Source of the DNA: Agapanthus africanus
Taxonomy: Eukaryota > Streptophyta > Magnoliopsida > Asparagales > Amaryllidaceae
Length of the DNA: 64,000 nucleotides
Assembly (NCBI GenBank): GCA_030015575.1
Contig: CM057342.1
Location: 623,935,348 to 623,999,347, forward strand
Reading direction: 5' to 3'
The notes under the pieces: model-generated
Seen by the model: the letters and a program-made list of their open reading frames with translations, nothing else
What the model was told of the DNA's origin: nothing
The model's database searches: none
Made by a program: the position numbers and the translations under genes
In this document: piece by piece, positions 1 through 11,375 of the stretch
Layout: each line of letters starts with the position of its first letter
How positions within the stretch are numbered: the stretch's first letter is position 1

Positions 1-820
1 ATGAGTTCTTTACCTCTTCTTGATCTTGCAACCTCTTAATTGAGCTTGCAAGTTTAAGATTTGGTTATTGAACCCATGTCTTGTATTTGGTTCTATGGTT
101 CTTATTGTTATTTTCTTGCTTATTTCTTTCTTGCTTTTTATTACCTTGCTTTACTTTCATGCACTTAAATTCCATGCACTTTTAATTACTTGCTTGTAAT
201 CTTTTCTTTTCTTTGTTTATCTTTTCTTTTGCTCTTTTTGGTTCGTTTTGTGAATGGTTGTAATATGTGTTGTTAAGAATAAATACGATATTGTAAGTTA
301 ATGTTTCTTTGCTCATTTCCTTTTCCCGTTATTTTCCTTTAAACTCCGCCCAAACATTACGCAAGCGCTCCGTTAGGCACCCTATCCTACCAAGGTAACG
401 GTGATTCCTAAACGCGACCGGTTGCGTTCGGTTTGGCCGGAGGCGAAAACAAGAGACAAGAACGGAAGGACAAGGGTAAATAAGCCGGATTCTACGAATA
501 CCGTGCTTAAATCCCCTAATCCACGTTGTTGTCGATTGCTCTAGCTTCAATTGGTCAAGACTCGGCTCAAAGGTTTTGAGTGCGGATTTCCTTAGCTTAC
601 ACTTTCATATCTTTTTCTTAACAACTTTATACTTGCATATAAAACACATAGGTTAGATTTGAACAAACATATACAAATTCTTCATTGACTCGTCTAAAAC
701 TCGAACGGACATACAACCATCTCCCTGTGGATCGACCCGTGCTCAACCGGCTAGCTGCAAAGCGACACCGTCTTGATCGCGGTTATAACTTTAGAACTTT
801 GAACATCCGACACGCCAAAA
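1..820. other. Unassigned AT-rich DNA with a Ty3/Gypsy-like leader motif
   Basis: There is no convincing gene here. The first 330 bp are T-rich on the plus strand. Around 715-775 a stretch beginning CTCCCTGTGGATCGACCC, followed by CTAGCTGCAAAGCGACACCG, resembles a motif I associate with LTR/leader regions of plant Ty3/Gypsy (Athila/Tat-like) elements. That link is from memory, not a search. The homology to Copia begins abruptly at about 815-830, so this is probably host or Gypsy-derived DNA joined to a truncated Copia element. Short ORFs here show no recognised domain. Confidence 0.35.
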
Positions 821-1880
821 ACGTGCGATCATGTCTCAAAGGCAAGATGATCAAAACTCCGTTTAGTGGACACGGAGAAAGAGTTACGGAACTCTTGGAA
901 CTGATACATAGTGATGTATGCGGCCCATGTCTACACATGCCAGGAATGGTGCCTCGTACTTCATTACATTCACTGACAATCTCTCAAGATACGGACATAT
1001 GTTCATGTTGAAACACAAGTCTGAAGCTTTTGAGAAATTCAGAGAATATAAGAACGAAGTAGAGAACCAAACGGGTAAAAGTATTAAGATCCTTCGATCT
1101 GATCGAGGAGGAGAATACTTGGGCACGCAGTTCCTGGACTATCTAAAAGAGAATGAGATTCTCTCTCGGCTTACTCCTCCATATACACCACAGCACAATG
1201 GTGTATCGGAACGAAGGAATCGCACCCTATTAGATATGGTGCGCTCTATAATGAGCACTGCTGAGTTGCCTATTTCCTTTTGAGGTTATGTGCTTGAGAC
1301 AGCAGCATACCTATTGAATCAAGTTCCGTCTAAATCTATACCTAGCACATCATATGAGATATGGAGTGGGAAGAGACCATATTTTAAACGAGTTAAGATA
1401 TGGGGTTGTCCAGCCTATGTCAAAAGGCAAAACCCAGACAAACTCGAGGCACGATCAGTTCTTTGCAAGTTTGTGGGATATCCTAAGAATTCCCAAGGAT
1501 ATATTTTCTACCACGCTGAGGAGAAAAAAGTGTTTGTTTCTCAATACACCACCCTTTTAGAAAAGGAATTTCTTACTAAAGTAATTAATGGCGAAGAGGT
1601 AGAGCTGGATGAAGTTCCAGCAGCACAAACTACAACTGAAGATTTAGTAGAACCAGAGGATTCAATAGTTCCCAACGAACCCCAGCCTCTCCTTCGATCT
1701 AGTAGGGTTCCTCACCCACCTGAGAGATACTACGGTTTTCTCATAGATGGTGGGAGCGAGGATTGCATCATTGAAGATGATGACCCGACAAGCTTCGAGC
1801 AGGCCATCACGAGTGGAGACTCTGTGAAATGGCTGGATGCAATACGATCTGAGATAGAATCCATGTACACCAACAAAGTA
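820..1880 (+). pseudogene. Copia integrase, broken (element A1)
   Basis: Integrase inserts the cDNA copy into chromosomes. The first frame (to about 960) holds the pre-integrase end and the first catalytic Asp (HSDVCGP). A frameshift near 920 moves to a second frame (918-1283) with the second catalytic Asp (RSDRGGEY) and the catalytic Glu (HNGVSERRNRTL). All three DDE residues are therefore visible, across two frames. A TGA interrupts at about 1281 where relatives have Trp. The frame resumes at 1290 with the C-terminal part and a Pro-rich linker (RVPHPPERYYGF) leading to RT, and stops again at 1881. Start and end are approximate because the reading frame is broken. Confidence 0.85.
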
Positions 1881-1886
1881 TAGACT

Positions 1887-2790
1887 TTGGAAGTTGCTCC
1901 TGAAGGGATAAAACCCATTGGGAGCAAATGGATCTTTAAGAAGAAACTTGGTGTAGATGGAAAAGTTGAGACTTTCAAAGCTAGACCTGTTGCAAAGGGT
2001 TTTCGTCAACGACCAGGTGTGGATTATCACAAAACGTTTTCTCCAGTGGCTATGCTTAAGTCCATCCGGATCCTACTTTCCATTGCCGCATACCATGACT
2101 ATGAAATCTGGAAGATGGATGTTAAGACCGCCTTTCTAAATGGTGATTTAGAGGAGTGCGTGTACATGACTCAGCCAAGGGCTTCGTAGATAATGGGAGC
2201 AGCGGAAAGGTGTGCAAGCTGCTTAAATCCATCTACGGGTTAAAGCAGGCATCGCGGAGTTGGAACATCTGTTTTGATGTTGTAGTCAAAGAGTTTGACT
2301 TCATCAAAAACGTAAATGAACCTTGTATCTACAAGAAGGTGGCAGAGAGTAAGGTTGTCTTCCTCGTATTGTACATGAATGACATACTCTTGATAGGAAA
2401 TGATGTTCCTATGCTGCACTCGGTCAAGCTCTTCTTATCACATAGATTCTCAATGAAAGATCTAGGTGATGCCTCCGGCATTTTGGGGATTAAAATTTAT
2501 AGAGATAGATCTAAGAGGATACTGGGATCGTCCCAATCCAGGTACATTGACACCATACTAAAGAGGTTTAGTATGGAAGAATCCAAGCGTAGGTATTTAC
2601 CCACGATCTCTGGACTCACTCTCTCTAAAGAGATGTCTCCTAAGACTAATTTGGAGAGAGCTGCATGCAAGGGATACCCTATACTTCGGCAGTAGGCTCT
2701 ATCATGTACGCGATGCTATGTACCAAACCCGATGTAGCATACTCACTAAGTGTAGTGAGAATGTATCAAGCAGATCCAGGAGAGAGTCAC
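1887..2790 (+). pseudogene. Copia reverse transcriptase, broken (element A1)
   Basis: RT copies element RNA into cDNA. The N-terminal fingers read GSKWIFKKKLGVDGK, followed by the first catalytic Asp block (WKMDVKTAFLNG, ~2110-2145). A 1-nt frameshift near 2165 leads into KSIYGLKQASRSWN. The catalytic box that is normally YVDD reads YMND (~2372), so a metal-binding Asp is changed. Next come FSMKDLG and a connection domain (IKIYRDRSKR). Another frameshift lies near 2655, and a TAG at about 2791 sits where relatives have Trp. It lies between integrase and RNase H in one former polyprotein. It cannot be functional as it stands. Confidence 0.88.
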
Positions 2791-2799
2791 TAGACAGCT

Positions 2800-3297
2800 G
2801 TGAAGAACATTCTCAAGTACTTGAGAAGAACTAAGGAGATGTTCTTGGTCTATGGTAACGGAGAACTCCAGGTGGAGTCCTTTACCGATTCGAGCTTCCA
2901 AAGTGATAAGGACGACTCTAATTCGCACTCGGGATTTGTCTTCACCCTCAATGGAGGGGCGGTTTGTTGGAAGAGTTCCAAACAGGAAACCGTGGCAGAC
3001 TCGATGATGGAGGCTGAATACATCGCTGCCAACGATGCTGCCAAAGAGGTTGTCTGGATGAAGAAGTTCATAACTGAACTTGGAGTGGTTCCATCCATTG
3101 AGCATCTAATACCTTTGTATTGTGATAACAATAGAGCTGTGGCTTTGGCCAAGGAACCTAGATCCCATCAGAGATCCAGACATATTCTGAGGCGGTATCA
3201 CCAGATCCAGGAGATAGTTGATCGCCATGAGATCGAGATCAGGAGAGTTGACACGAAGGAAAACACTGCGGATCCACTCACGAAGTCCATACCCTAG
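2800..3297 (+). pseudogene. Copia RNase H domain (element A1), open frame
   Basis: RNase H removes RNA from the RNA/DNA hybrid during cDNA synthesis. This 165-codon frame is open. Catalytic residues expected for the family are visible: Asp in FTDSSF, Glu in MEAEYIAA and Asp in YCDNN. It ends with the usual Copia tail (HILRRYHQIQEIVDR, then ENTADPLTKSIP) just before the polypurine tract. The Met at 2800 is internal to the former polyprotein and is not a true start. It is the longest undamaged coding stretch in the element, but it is cut off from RT by upstream stops. Confidence 0.85.
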
Positions 3298-3360
3298 ATA
3301 CAATTTGAGAGACTCTGCGGGGTGTTGGGTATGAGATACTACAACAGCTGGCCTTAGTGC

Positions 3361-3370
3361 AAGTGGGAGA
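3361..3370 (+). other. Polypurine tract of A1
   Basis: AAGTGGGAGA lies one base before the 3' LTR. It is the expected primer for plus-strand DNA synthesis. The same ten bases sit beside every 3' LTR in the window. Confidence 0.85.
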
Positions 3371-3371
3371 A

Positions 3372-5600
3372 TGTTAGTTGTAAATATGCCCTAGAGGCCA
3401 TTATTGTACATATGATGTATATTATAGTAGATGCTTGGATATATATAGAGAGGACTTTCTTGCTCGACATGATAGTATGCTATTTGGTTTCACTTTGTCT
3501 TAACATGTTGACTCGTATTGGTTAACTGTCTTGCTCTCACATGTTGATAAAGCGCTTAGGATATGTACTCAACTACTGGGTTTATGATGCAGATCATACT
3601 AGTGGGGCAAGGGTAGTCCAAGAGTGTATCCTATAACTGTTCCTAGTCGAGGGTGTATCGAGACAGGGCATCGATACTCCAGAGTAGACTAGCGTATACG
3701 CGTCATGACCCATACAATGGGCGATGGATGATCCCATATCCATTGGTGTTTGACATCAAAGATAGTGTACGGGTGCTCAGTGGAGACTGGGTACACTGAA
3801 CGGACTCGTCGAGAACTCCTAGATGGGATTATACCTATCGTCAAATAGCAGTTCTCTGGTGACACTGGTACAGGTTAGTCTGTAGACCCGAGATCGTCAT
3901 AGAGTCTTGTGTGATTCCCATTGTGATTTGATTTCCACATTACCACATTCATGAGAACGTGCAAAATGGTGGCTTTTGGGTACAGTCCTGAATCACATGG
4001 AGGCAATGAGCGATAGGAAGGGTTTCGTCTCTCCCGGTATTGGGAGTTGATGTTGCGCTGTGTTCGATTGGCTATAACTCGAAGTCCCTGGCCAGGGCTG
4101 ATATGGAGACCTACTGGTAAGTGTTGTCAGTAGTTTCTCGACCCGTTATGAGCCTCACATCGACATGAATTATCGGTTACTGGGGTCTGACGTTTACCAC
4201 CCCTAAACTGGATATGCGATATATCAGACGAAGAGACCGGACTGTACAGGAGTGTTACTGATTGGATTCACAGGAGTATGTACAGGCTTGCTTGTTGATC
4301 TTCTGATCACTCAATACCCGGGTGGCAGTTACGTTTAGCTGACCGCTTGCAGCTTGTGGGTGTTTGATATGATCATCACCTACTGCCGGTGTATTGACGA
4401 TTCTTTAGAGTCCTACACAGAAGTTTCCTGGCTCAGGCAAAAAGGAGTAGGAGCACATATGTGATATGTGCGGGACTGAGATTAATACGATATGAGATAC
4501 CGTATTCTATTCTCGCGGTATGTGATATCGGCCGGGTATATGTGATATAGCCAGGATATCGGATCAAGTGTTGATTCGATAAAATGATACATGTTATATT
4601 AGTCGGTTATATGTTATATAGCCGGATTATCGGATCAAGTGTTGATTCGATAATTTAATGTATAATTATATATGTGGTATATTACATTACATTAATTAAT
4701 ATAAGCTCACTTAAATGATTCTTTTTCTCACTTGAGAATGCATTGATATATATGTGATATATGTTAAATGTATTCTCTTCTTTTGTTACAAAATATTGTA
4801 TATGTGATATGTGATATTGTAACATGCTAGGTTACAAATGCAAATTAGGGTTTATGAGATTAAACCATGCTAGGGTTTAAATTAGGGTTAGCATTTTCTT
4901 CTTGGTTAATTCTAAAGTTTGGATTATTCTTGAGATATTTTGTTGCCTTGACTAAAGTCCACCCTTTAGATATTTTCCTGGATATTTTTTTAACCTAACT
5001 TTAACAGTAGCCTATGGTTTATTCTCTACAAGGGTTAAGCATACCATGCTTAACCCATGGTTTCATTTCTAACCTTAATGATAATTCATTTTCATCACAA
5101 CAAAACTTCTTCTTCTTCTTGCTCCTGAAAAGGCTTGCTTGATTTTTCTTTTGTGATGAATGAATGTGAGAAATAGAAAACTAAAGAGAGGAAAATTCCT
5201 ACTTCATCATCCTCATCTATCCTAACCACTTAGATTAGGGTGTTCACTTCACTAATATCTCATTAGTGAAGCAAGATCTTGGGTTTGAGTTTCCTCAAGG
5301 TAAATCGTCTTGGATTTCGAAGACTTCAAGCAAGATGCACCATTCACCTCATGGAGCCTCTCAAGAGTCCAGGAACTTGATGATCGCAGCGAAGGGACCT
5401 CAACACGGAGTTTATGAAGCGAAGGAATGGACTACAAAGGTTGTAATCCCTAACTTTTAGATGTTAAGTTGTTAACATATAGTTTTAGTTTGATTCTCTA
5501 GTTAAAGATCTAGGGTTGGGGTTGTCTAGAATGGCAAAAATTTAAACTTGACATGGGTGATGCCTCCCGAAATCTTGTTGCCGTTGTAGGTAACCCAACA
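3372..5600 (+). repeat. 3' LTR of A1 (family A, 2,229 bp)
   Basis: It starts TGTTAGTTGTAAATATGCCC, just after the polypurine tract, and ends ACCCAACA. The opening resembles what I recall of Angela/BARE-type LTRs. The first ~1,040 bp match family B LTRs; after about 4410 the sequence is family A only. Between about 4490 and 4680 lie tandem units with palindromic cores (two versions of GATCAAGTGTTGATTCGATA). The last 600 bp are AT-rich. The small ORFs inside are chance. Confidence 0.88.
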
Positions 5601-5622
5601 TCCTGGGCCTTGATGGTGGTGA
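5601..5622. other. 22-bp spacer between tail-to-tail LTRs A1 and A4
   Basis: A1 ends in CCCAACA at 5600 and the inverted A4 LTR begins TGTTGGG at 5623. The two LTR ends are inverted repeats of each other for over 200 bp with this short unique piece between them. It is the only candidate for ancestral target DNA in the left half of the window. Confidence 0.7.
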
Positions 5623-7471
5623 TGTTGGGTTTCCTAGGTTGGCAGCAAAGTTTCGGGAGGCATCGTTCATGCCGTTTTCAAATTTTTGCCGTTCTAAAGA
5701 ACCCTAACCTAGAATTTTTAACTAGAGTTTTAAACAATCAAGCAATGTTAACATCTTAACATCTAAGTGAACTAGGTATACAACCTTTGTAGACCGGTTC
5801 TTCACTTCAATAGCTCCGTGTAGTCCCATCGCTCCAAGTAGTGATCTTCCGGACTCTAGCATGGCTTCATAAGAAGAAAGGAACGAACTTGCTTGAAGTC
5901 TTCGAGGCCGAAGATGATCTACGTCGAGGAGACACTAACCCAAGCTACTACTTCACTGATGAGAGATTATTGAAGCTAACACCCTATACTAATGTGCTAA
6001 TCTAGTAGAGGATGATGAAGTAGGATTTTTGCTCACTTTAGAATTGGTTTTCTCACTAATATTTCTCACTTGGTCAAAAGCTAGAGAGCTCTTGAGCTTG
6101 AAAAAGAAGATGAAGAGAGATAATGTTGTGAGAGTGAATGGCAACTATGGGTGAGAAAATAACTAATATTACTCATGTAAAGACTTAACCATGAGTTTAG
6201 ATAATGGTTGGGTTAACAAATATCTAGTGTAAGACAAAACTAGTGGACTAAGTCAATGGGTCTCGAAGCATCATGAAGCTTCATGCCATGTGACAAATTT
6301 CCAACTAATAATTGAATTACAATAAATAAATAAACCCTACATTATCTTTATCATAGTGTAAGTCTCATACACCCATGTTGCATGTATTATCAACCATGAC
6401 ACATAAATAAAACACAATTAATATATATCACATATATATTAAGTGTGCACATGTGAGAAATAGAAATGCTTAAGTGAGCTAATATTAGTTAATGTAAATT
6501 AATATATCAAATATATAATTATACATTAAATCATTAAATCAACACTTGATTTAATAATCCGGTTATATCTCATATGACCGACTAATATTATTTGTATCAA
6601 ATTATCGAATCAACACTTGATTCGATAACCCGGCTATATCTCATATAACCGACCGATACAGTATCGACTTATCGAATCAACATTTGTTTCGATAACCCGG
6701 CTATATCTCATATACCTAATCGATACCTTATCACGCGAGAATAGAATACGGTATCATATACTCGTATTAATCTCGGTCCCGCACATATCGCATATGTGTT
6801 CCTACTTCGTTTTACCTGAGCCAGTGAAACCTATGTGTAGAACTCTAAACACTCGTCAATACGCTGGCAGTAGGTGATGATCACATCAAGCACCCACAAG
6901 CCGTCAGCGGTACTAGCTGGACGTAACGGCTACCCGGATATTGAACGATCAGAAGATCAGTAAGCTAGCCCGCTCTAACTCCTGTAAAAGCCTGTCAGTA
7001 ACACTACCATACAATCCGGTCTCTTCGTCTGATATGTCGCATATCTAGTCTAGGGGTGGTAAACGTCAGACCCCAATAACCGGTAAGTCGTGCCGATGTG
7101 AGGCTCATAACGGGTCGAGAAACTACTGATAACACTTATCAGTAAATCTCGGTATTAGCCCTGGCCAGGGACTTTCCTGTTATGGCCAATTGAGCACAGC
7201 GCAACACCAACTCCCAATACCGGAAAAGACGAATCCTCTCCTATCGCTCATTGCCTCGATGTTATTCGGGACTGTACCCAAAAGCCACCGTTTTGCACAT
7301 TCTTTTGAACGTGGTAAGGTGGAAATCAAAGCACAGTGGGAATCACACAAGACTCTATGACGATCTCGGGTCTACAGACTAACCTGTACCAGTGTCATCG
7401 GAGAACTGCTTTTTTAACGATAGGTATAATACCAACTAGGAGTTCTCGACGAGTCCGTTCAGTGTACCGAG
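5623..7471 (-). repeat. 3' LTR of A4, first part (family A), interrupted by B2
   Basis: It begins TGTTGGGTTTCCTAGG (the LTR 3' end read on the plus strand) and aligns as an inverted copy of the A1 LTR. It contains three palindromic tandem units (6533-6555, 6602-6628, 6669-6695). The LTR breaks at 7471 in the segment that in other copies reads GTGTACCCAGTCTCC, where B2 begins with TGTAAGTGCACGG. Confidence 0.82.
6533..6695. repeat. Tandem palindromic units in family A LTR
   Basis: Three units of about 70 bp each carry an inverted repeat with a 3-bp centre. The first is ATTAAATCAA/TTGATTTAAT around CAC (6533-6555). The second is TTATCGAATCAA/TTGATTCGATAA around CAC, perfect over 12 bp (6602-6628). 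The third is nearly the same with one arm change (6669-6695). Each is followed by CCGG(C/T)TATAT. Equivalent units occur in the LTRs of A1, A2, A4 (5') and A5. They could be dimer binding sites in the promoter; this is inference. Confidence 0.75.
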
Positions 7472-9153
7472 TGTAAGTGCACGGCAACGCCCCGGCCATC
7501 AATCCGACGCCGGAAATGCGGAAACGAAAAACTTTTCTAGAACTTAGAAACCGGCACCACCGCACACTTTTAACCCGGATCGGGCCATTAATCTAACTCT
7601 AGCAAACTAGAAGATGGGAAGAGAGATATACCAAGCGATCCGTGTCCTTCAGTCTTCGTCTCCACTCCGATCTCCCGCGGAATCTCCGTCCGTCACCTTC
7701 TCGTCGGAAAGGGCACCACGTAGCCGATTTCTTTTACGGGCTCCCACCTCTGGACCGAGGCAACTCGGGCGCGAAGTTGGCAAGCCGACGCGTCCAAGGG
7801 TACTGTAGGTGTAGTGTAGAATCTTTGTCTCTTGGGGTTAATGTAGTTGCCTTTGGTGATGGAGGAATCAAAAAAAACTTTGGGAGAAGGATGGTGTATC
7901 TTTTTTCAAGCATGAAAAATGAGAGATGTATATTTCCCCACACTAAAAAATGAACTCCCTCTCTCATCCAAAGTGGCCGGCCCTCTAAGAATGGGGAGTG
8001 GGAAAAAAAACAAGCAAGGGAGGTGAGTGTAGGAGAGGAAAAATGGTAACCCTAAGCCAAATCAAATCCAATCACACACCATCACAATAAATGCAAGTGA
8101 TAAGAAGGAAAAAGAATCTCATGATGAATAACTATCATGAAGCTCTCAAATGCAAGAAAGCCCCTCCACAATAAGTTATATGCAAACTTGCAAATAACCC
8201 CCTCCACCACAAAAGTCCGGCCGTGAAGGAACAAAGGAAAATCGGCCGGAACGGAATGCAAACTGGCAACTTCAGAAAACTGATCCCGTAATAAATTACA
8301 GGAAAACCCCGCGACTGCATATACATGCCCGCAATTGTATTCCCACTGAACACAAATGCGAAGAGACAAAATCTACACTGTCTAATACTAGGATCCGGCT
8401 TAAACCAAAGCCCGCTAGTAAAATCCGTCCGATCACGATCCGTGCAATACCGCACATATCTGATCGAACCCTGCAATATCTCCGTACGGCCTCTACAGCG
8501 TTTCGCCCGAAACTTGAGAAACCGGTCTGTGGGGGACTCTAAAGACTCGTCAATAGTTTTGTTGTGGATTTAACCACTAGCACGTCAGAGGTATTAGCCT
8601 ATACGTAACGGGCTACCAGGTATTAACCAAAAGGAACGTCTGTGAGCGAACTCATGCTGACACCCTACTGAGCCTGTCAGTGACAATATCCGTACAGTCC
8701 GGTCCGTTCGTCTATGAGTATCGCATAGCGGGTCTAGGGGGTTGGTAAAAGTCAGACCCCCAAAAGCGGTACAAGTCATGTCGGAGTGTAGCCCAGAACA
8801 CCCTGAGATACTACTGGAATGCCTACCAGTAAATCTCCTGCCTCGGCCGAGGGCTTTGTGTAATGGCTCTCCTAGATACAGCGCGACCTCACCCCCAATA
8901 CCGGGAGAGACGAACCCCTGCAGATCCGCTCACTGCCTCCATGTGGCTCGGGACTGTACCCAACTAAAACCTATTTGCACGTCTCCTTTGAGCGTGGTAG
9001 GGTAGTAATCTAAGCACAGTGGGAACTCACACGAGACAAATGACGATCTCAGGTCGATGAACTAACCTGTACACATGTCACCTGGGAACTGCTATCTGAC
9101 GTCTGGTATAATCCCAACTAGCAGGTTCCCGGCGAGTCCTGTCCGGTATACTC
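7472..9153 (-). repeat. 3' LTR of B2, part 1 (family B)
   Basis: It begins TGTAAGTGCACGG, the family B LTR end read in reverse, and matches the middle LTR at 34678 closely (one visible 3-bp difference near 7668). It is cut at 9153 by element A2; the LTR continues at 28526. Together the pieces give 2,101 bp, against 2,099 bp for the middle LTR. The ORF at 8742-9005 recurs in all family B LTRs but runs antisense and has no recognisable domain. Confidence 0.88.
9149..9153. repeat. Target site duplication of A2, left copy
   Basis: TACTC lies directly before the A2 terminus and again at 28521-28525. The empty site, GTGTACTCATAACC, is seen in the uninterrupted B2 middle LTR near 36350. Confidence 0.92.
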
Positions 9154-11343
9154 TGTAGGGTTCCTAGGCACACTCAAGAGGTTCCACAAGGCATCAACCA
9201 TGCCAAAATCAAATTTTTCTTGTGCCGAGAAACCCTAATGCTAGATCGTTAACTAGAGATTAGGCGAAACAAGCAAGTAAACAACTTTATTACTAAGTGA
9301 AAGGGACTACAACCTTTGTAGATCCGGTCCTCCACTTCTCTAGCTCCGTGTTGACGTCCCTCCGCTGCGATCATCGGAATCCCGGACTCTAGCGTCGGTT
9401 TCATCGGAGAAATGGGCGGGCTAGGTCGTTGACTTCGATGCCGAATATGATCTACGTCGAGGCGACTCAAACTCAAGCTCCACCTTCACTAGGTCATGGA
9501 ACTTGTGAAGATAACACACTCTACTACATGGCAAGTGGTAGAGGATGAAGAAATAGGAAGTGGGTTCACTTTGGATTTGGATTTTTCACTTGGAATCATA
9601 ACTTAGAATTTTCTAGTAAGCATTCTTCAACTCATGAAGAAGATGAAGATGAAGAAAAGAAAATGAATTATCTTGAAAAGAAAATTCAAGTGATGCTTAT
9701 CATATAGCAACCATGGGTTAGTAAACTCATGTAGAGATTAAACTAGGGTTTAGGTAATGGTTAGGTTTAGAGAAAAAAAACAAAATGGTAGACTTTTTCA
9801 AAGATGCTTAGAAACTTCATGAAGAATGAAGCCAAAACAATAAAATCCACCATTTAGTTTTTACCAAAATAAATAAAGAAAATAAAACCCTAAACCCTAA
9901 CCATTAACTAAATATGGTTTAAAACAAACACATACCCAAGTTTGCATGTATCATCAAACATGATACAATCTTGTGCACAAAAATATATCACATATACAAT
10001 GTGCACAATCAAGTGAGAAAAACATCTTAAGGGAACCAATATTAGTTAATGTAAAGTAATATATCAAATATATAATTATACATTAAATCATTAAATCAAC
10101 ACTTGACTTAATGATCCGGTCATATTGCATATAACCGACTAATATCAATAGTAACAACTTATCGAATCAACACTTGATCCGATAACCCGGCTATATCGCA
10201 TATAACCGATCAATGTCACATATCGTGAGAATAGAATACAGTATCACATACTGGTATTATTCTCGGTCCCGCACATATCTCATATGCGCTCCTATTTCGT
10301 TTCGCTTGAGCCAGGAAACCTCTGTGTAGGACTCTAAAGACTCGTCAATATGCCGGCAGCAGGTGATGATCATATCAAACACCCACAAGCCGCAAGCGAT
10401 CTGCTAAACGTAACGGCCACCCGGGTATTGAGCGATCAGAAGATCAACAAGCAAGCCCGCTCACACTCCTGTGAATCCAACCAGTAACACTTACCGTACA
10501 GTCCAGTCTCGTCGTCTGATATGTCGCATATCTCGTCTAGGGGTGGTAAACGTCAGACCCCAGTAGCTCGATATGAGGTCTATAACAGTTCGAGAAACTA
10601 CTGGTAACACTTACCAGTAAATCTCAGCAACCCTGGCCAGGGATTTCCGGTTATAGCCAATCGAACACAGCGCAACATCAACTCCCTATACCGGGAGAGA
10701 CGAATCCTCTCCTATCGCTCATTGCCTCCATGTGATTCGGGACTGTACCCAAAAACCACCGTTTTGCACGCCCTCTTGGACATGGTAAGGTGGAAATCAA
10801 AGCACAGTGGGAATCACACAAGACACTATGACGATCTCGAGTCTACAGACTAACCTGTACCAGTGTCACCAGAGAACTGCCATCTGACGTAAGGTATAAT
10901 ACCATCTGAGAGTTCTCAGCGAGTCCGTCCAGTGTACCCAGTCTCCACTGAGCACCCGTATATCATCTCTAATGTCAAACACCAATGGATATGGGATCAT
11001 CCATCGCCCATCTGTATGGGTCGAGAAGGTATACGCTAGTCTACTCTGGTATATCGATGCCCTGTCTCGATACACCCACGACTAGGGACCTTGAAGGATG
11101 TACTTATAGACTACCATGTCCCCACTGGTATAATTTGCATCATAGTCCAGGTAGTCAAGTACACATCCTAAGAGCTTTACCAACATGTAACAAAGAGACA
11201 ATCAGTGTACACGTTAAGGTAAAGAGCAACCAGATAGCATATTATCATGTCGAGCAAGAAAGTCCTGCCTATATGTCCCAGCATCCACTACAATATACAT
11301 CCTATGTACAGTAATGGCCTCTAGGGCATACATATAACTAACA
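9154..11343 (-). repeat. 3' LTR of A2 (family A, 2,190 bp)
   Basis: It is a full-length LTR with the polypurine tract beside its inner end at 11345. Palindromic units lie near 10083-10190. A short run of telomere-like repeats (AAACCCTAAACCCTAA) lies near 9885-9902 and recurs in the 5' LTR near 27890-27907; AAACCCTAA is also known as a plant promoter telo-box. Confidence 0.9.
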
Positions 11344-11344
11344 A

Positions 11345-11354
11345 TCTCCCACTT
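11345..11354 (-). other. Polypurine tract of A2
   Basis: TCTCCCACTT on the plus strand is the reverse complement of AAGTGGGAGA, one base from the 3' LTR. Confidence 0.85.
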
Positions 11355-11375
11355 GCACTAGGGCCATCTGTAGCA

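Larger units (their letters stand above)
820..5600 (+). mobile_element. Ty1/Copia element A1, 5'-truncated (family A)
   Basis: This is the 3' part of a family A LTR retrotransposon. It enters in the zinc-binding region just before integrase, runs through integrase, RT and RNase H, and ends with a polypurine tract and a 2,229-bp 3' LTR. The 5' LTR, primer site, gag region and protease are missing, cut off at an abrupt joint near 820. It has the least damaged pol in the window, although frameshifts and stops make it inactive. Its tail abuts the tail of element A4 after a 22-bp gap. Integrase preceding RT is the diagnostic Copia order. Confidence 0.88.

Noticed and set aside
5553-5759. 68-codon ORF across the A1/A4 junction.
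   Set aside because: It spans two LTR ends and a 22-bp spacer, so it cannot be an evolved gene.
6533-6695. Possible CRISPR-like array of palindromic repeats.
   Set aside because: Only three units, with spacers that are also repeated, inside a plant retrotransposon LTR.
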